64,000 bases of DNA from Skeletonema tropicum. Taxonomy: Eukaryota > Bacillariophyta > Thalassiosirophyceae > Thalassiosirales > Thalassiosiraceae. Under the pieces are notes generated by a model. That model was not told the origin of the DNA, did not search any database, and saw nothing but the letters and a program-made list of their open reading frames with translations. Positions 62,976 through 64,000 of the stretch are shown one piece after another (within the stretch, counting starts at the first letter, position 1; every line of letters starts with the position of its first letter). Position numbers and translations under genes: made by a program. The stretch is from assembly GCA_037178625.1 (NCBI GenBank), contig CM074145.1, forward strand, positions 868,001 to 932,000, read 5' to 3'.

Positions 62976-64000
62976 TGGATAATGGGCAGCCTCTACGGTA
63001 TTTTGCCCGATACCCCGAGGTGAGCCAATCCATTCAAGAGAGGCAACGTAAGCAACAACCTCGCCGCAGTACCTCCAATCAGAAGAAATCGGCCCGGCGT
63101 GCACAACAGTACCGACTCTCGAATACACGCAACCACGTCAAATTTAGAGGGAGGTACAGCAGCGAAAAGAATAATACAAGTGATAAGTTAGATGCAGATA
63201 CGATGAGGCAGCTCATAGCAAATAGGCAGCGTTGGTGCGATGATCCGTCAGCAAAGGACCTCAATGAACTGCTTGATGATTATAGGCACAAAGAGAGGGA
63301 GAAACAAGATAGAACCTCCTCGACGAAAGAACTCCGTCCACTTGGCCAGACAGTGGAGAATACGATTGTGCCTATTTACGGGAACTTGAGGGTGGAGGAG
63401 AAGGGCAGTGATGTAGTTCGAATAATGTCGTTGAATATCAACGGGCTCAGTCTGTGGAAGCACAACAACCACAAGGTAGATAGACTCAAGCACGTCCTGC
63501 GGACGTATGGTGTGGATGTTCTGGGGCTCCAGGAGACCAACACCAACTTCCACCATCTAAAATCATCAGTGACGGTAGCCTCGATGCTAAGACATGGAGA
63601 TGACAGAATCAAATCAGTACATTCTCAGAACACTCGGGAACTTCAGAACATTGGTAATGTTCAAGCGGGGGGGACAGCAGTTGTGATTAGAGACGAGTTG
63701 TCGGGCTTACCCATGACCTGCGGTAAAGATTCCACTGAGCTGGGAATGTTCAGCTGGTATAGGACGGAGCCGGTCAATGGCGTGAGAACAGTCTTCTTAA
63801 GTGCCTACGCGCCCTGTAAATCAGAAGGGGTTGGTACATACTATCAACATATTGAGAGATACATCCAATCGCACCAGCTGAAGACCAACCCCAAGGATCT
63901 GTTCCGGAGACACATTGTCGATGCCATCAAACGGTGGCGCAGCAAAGGCGACAGGGTTGTTCTGATGATGGATGCTAATGAGAATGTGTTGGACGGAGTC
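62975..64000 (+). CDS. Non-LTR retrotransposon ORF2 (APE-type endonuclease), cut by window end
   Basis: Starts MDNGQPLRYFARYPEV and stays open for 342 codons to the window edge. A basic Gln/Arg-rich region (SIQERQRKQQPRRS...) is followed by an endonuclease/exonuclease/phosphatase domain from about residue 151. Its marks are IMSLNINGLSLWK, VDVLGLQETNTNF (metal-binding Glu), AGGTAVVIRDEL, VFLSAYAPCKSEGVGTYYQH and RVVLMMDANENV (Asp-x-Asn). This is the APE-like nicking endonuclease at the N-terminus of LINE ORF2. The reverse transcriptase would lie beyond 64000. A stand-alone EEP protein is the alternative, less likely given the layout. Confidence 0.75.
   Translation, partial: MDNGQPLRYFARYPEVSQSIQERQRKQQPRRSTSNQKKSARRAQQYRLSNTRNHVKFRGRYSSEKNNTSDKLDADTMRQLIANRQRWCDDPSAKDLNELLDDYRHKEREKQDRTSSTKELRPLGQTVENTIVPIYGNLRVEEKGSDVVRIMSLNINGLSLWKHNNHKVDRLKHVLRTYGVDVLGLQETNTNFHHLKSSVTVASMLRHGDDRIKSVHSQNTRELQNIGNVQAGGTAVVIRDELSGLPMTCGKDSTELGMFSWYRTEPVNGVRTVFLSAYAPCKSEGVGTYYQHIERYIQSHQLKTNPKDLFRRHIVDAIKRWRSKGDRVVLMMDANENVLDGV

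Overview
The window reads as nuclear DNA of a diatom, most like a centric one. Genes carry short GT-AG introns, mostly about 80-160 bp. Several proteins have the diatom plastid presequence (signal peptide ending near an ASAF-type motif). One secreted protein has a Thr-rich linker and a lysine-every-third-residue tail like silaffins. SPX-MFS, tRNase Z(L), MATE, ABCG and TTP-type CCCH genes are all of eukaryotic build. No bacterial, CRISPR or operon structure is seen. No tRNA or rRNA gene could be recognised by eye.

Layout. 0-4 kb: a frameshifted fragment, a plastid-type MATE transporter and MRTO4 (ribosome assembly). 4-9 kb: a repeat nest (palindromic foldback motifs, a degenerate CCCTAA telomere-like patch, a TTAA-flanked inverted-repeat element, a 116-bp exact repeat) that encloses a type I membrane protein gene. 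9.7-13.8 kb: a five-exon ABCG half-transporter facing a silaffin-like secreted gene. 14.2-14.8 kb: a MITE-like element. 15-23 kb: a cluster of presequence-bearing proteins (class II amidotransferase, an unknown ASAF protein, a broken subtilase, a META-domain protein, a papain-like protease). The subtilase and the META gene share promoter and signal peptide through a segmental duplication. 24.4-29.2 kb: a nearly perfect palindrome (arms of about 1.92 kb) with a truncated Penelope-like reverse transcriptase fragment at its centre, flanked by an 11-bp direct repeat; the arms duplicate the 3' end of a host gene. 29.8-40.7 kb: tandem CCCH zinc-finger gene, a membrane protein, a DUF1415 protein, a decayed RING-CH/TPR gene, a Kelch-RING membrane protein and a methyltransferase. 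41.3-42.1 kb: a hAT-like MITE with 8-bp target duplication. 42.3-49 kb: a PS-repeat surface protein, a zinc-finger gene set between degenerate inverted repeats, and an SPX-MFS phosphate transporter. 49-61 kb: an inverted duplication (50.29-52.83 and 58.24-61.01 kb) flanking tRNase Z and a fucose mutarotase. 61.5-64 kb: the start of a non-LTR retrotransposon whose ORF2 carries an APE-type endonuclease and runs off the window.

Genes are single transcription units, not operons. Themes are membrane transport (MATE, ABCG, SPX-MFS), secretion and cell-surface or silica-related proteins, proteolysis and ubiquitin ligases, and RNA processing. Many ORFs are interrupted by single-base indels, several in homopolymers. 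Some of this is real decay (nonsense codons, a truncated duplicate), but part may be uncorrected long-read assembly error. Gene calls marked as frameshifted should be read with that in mind.
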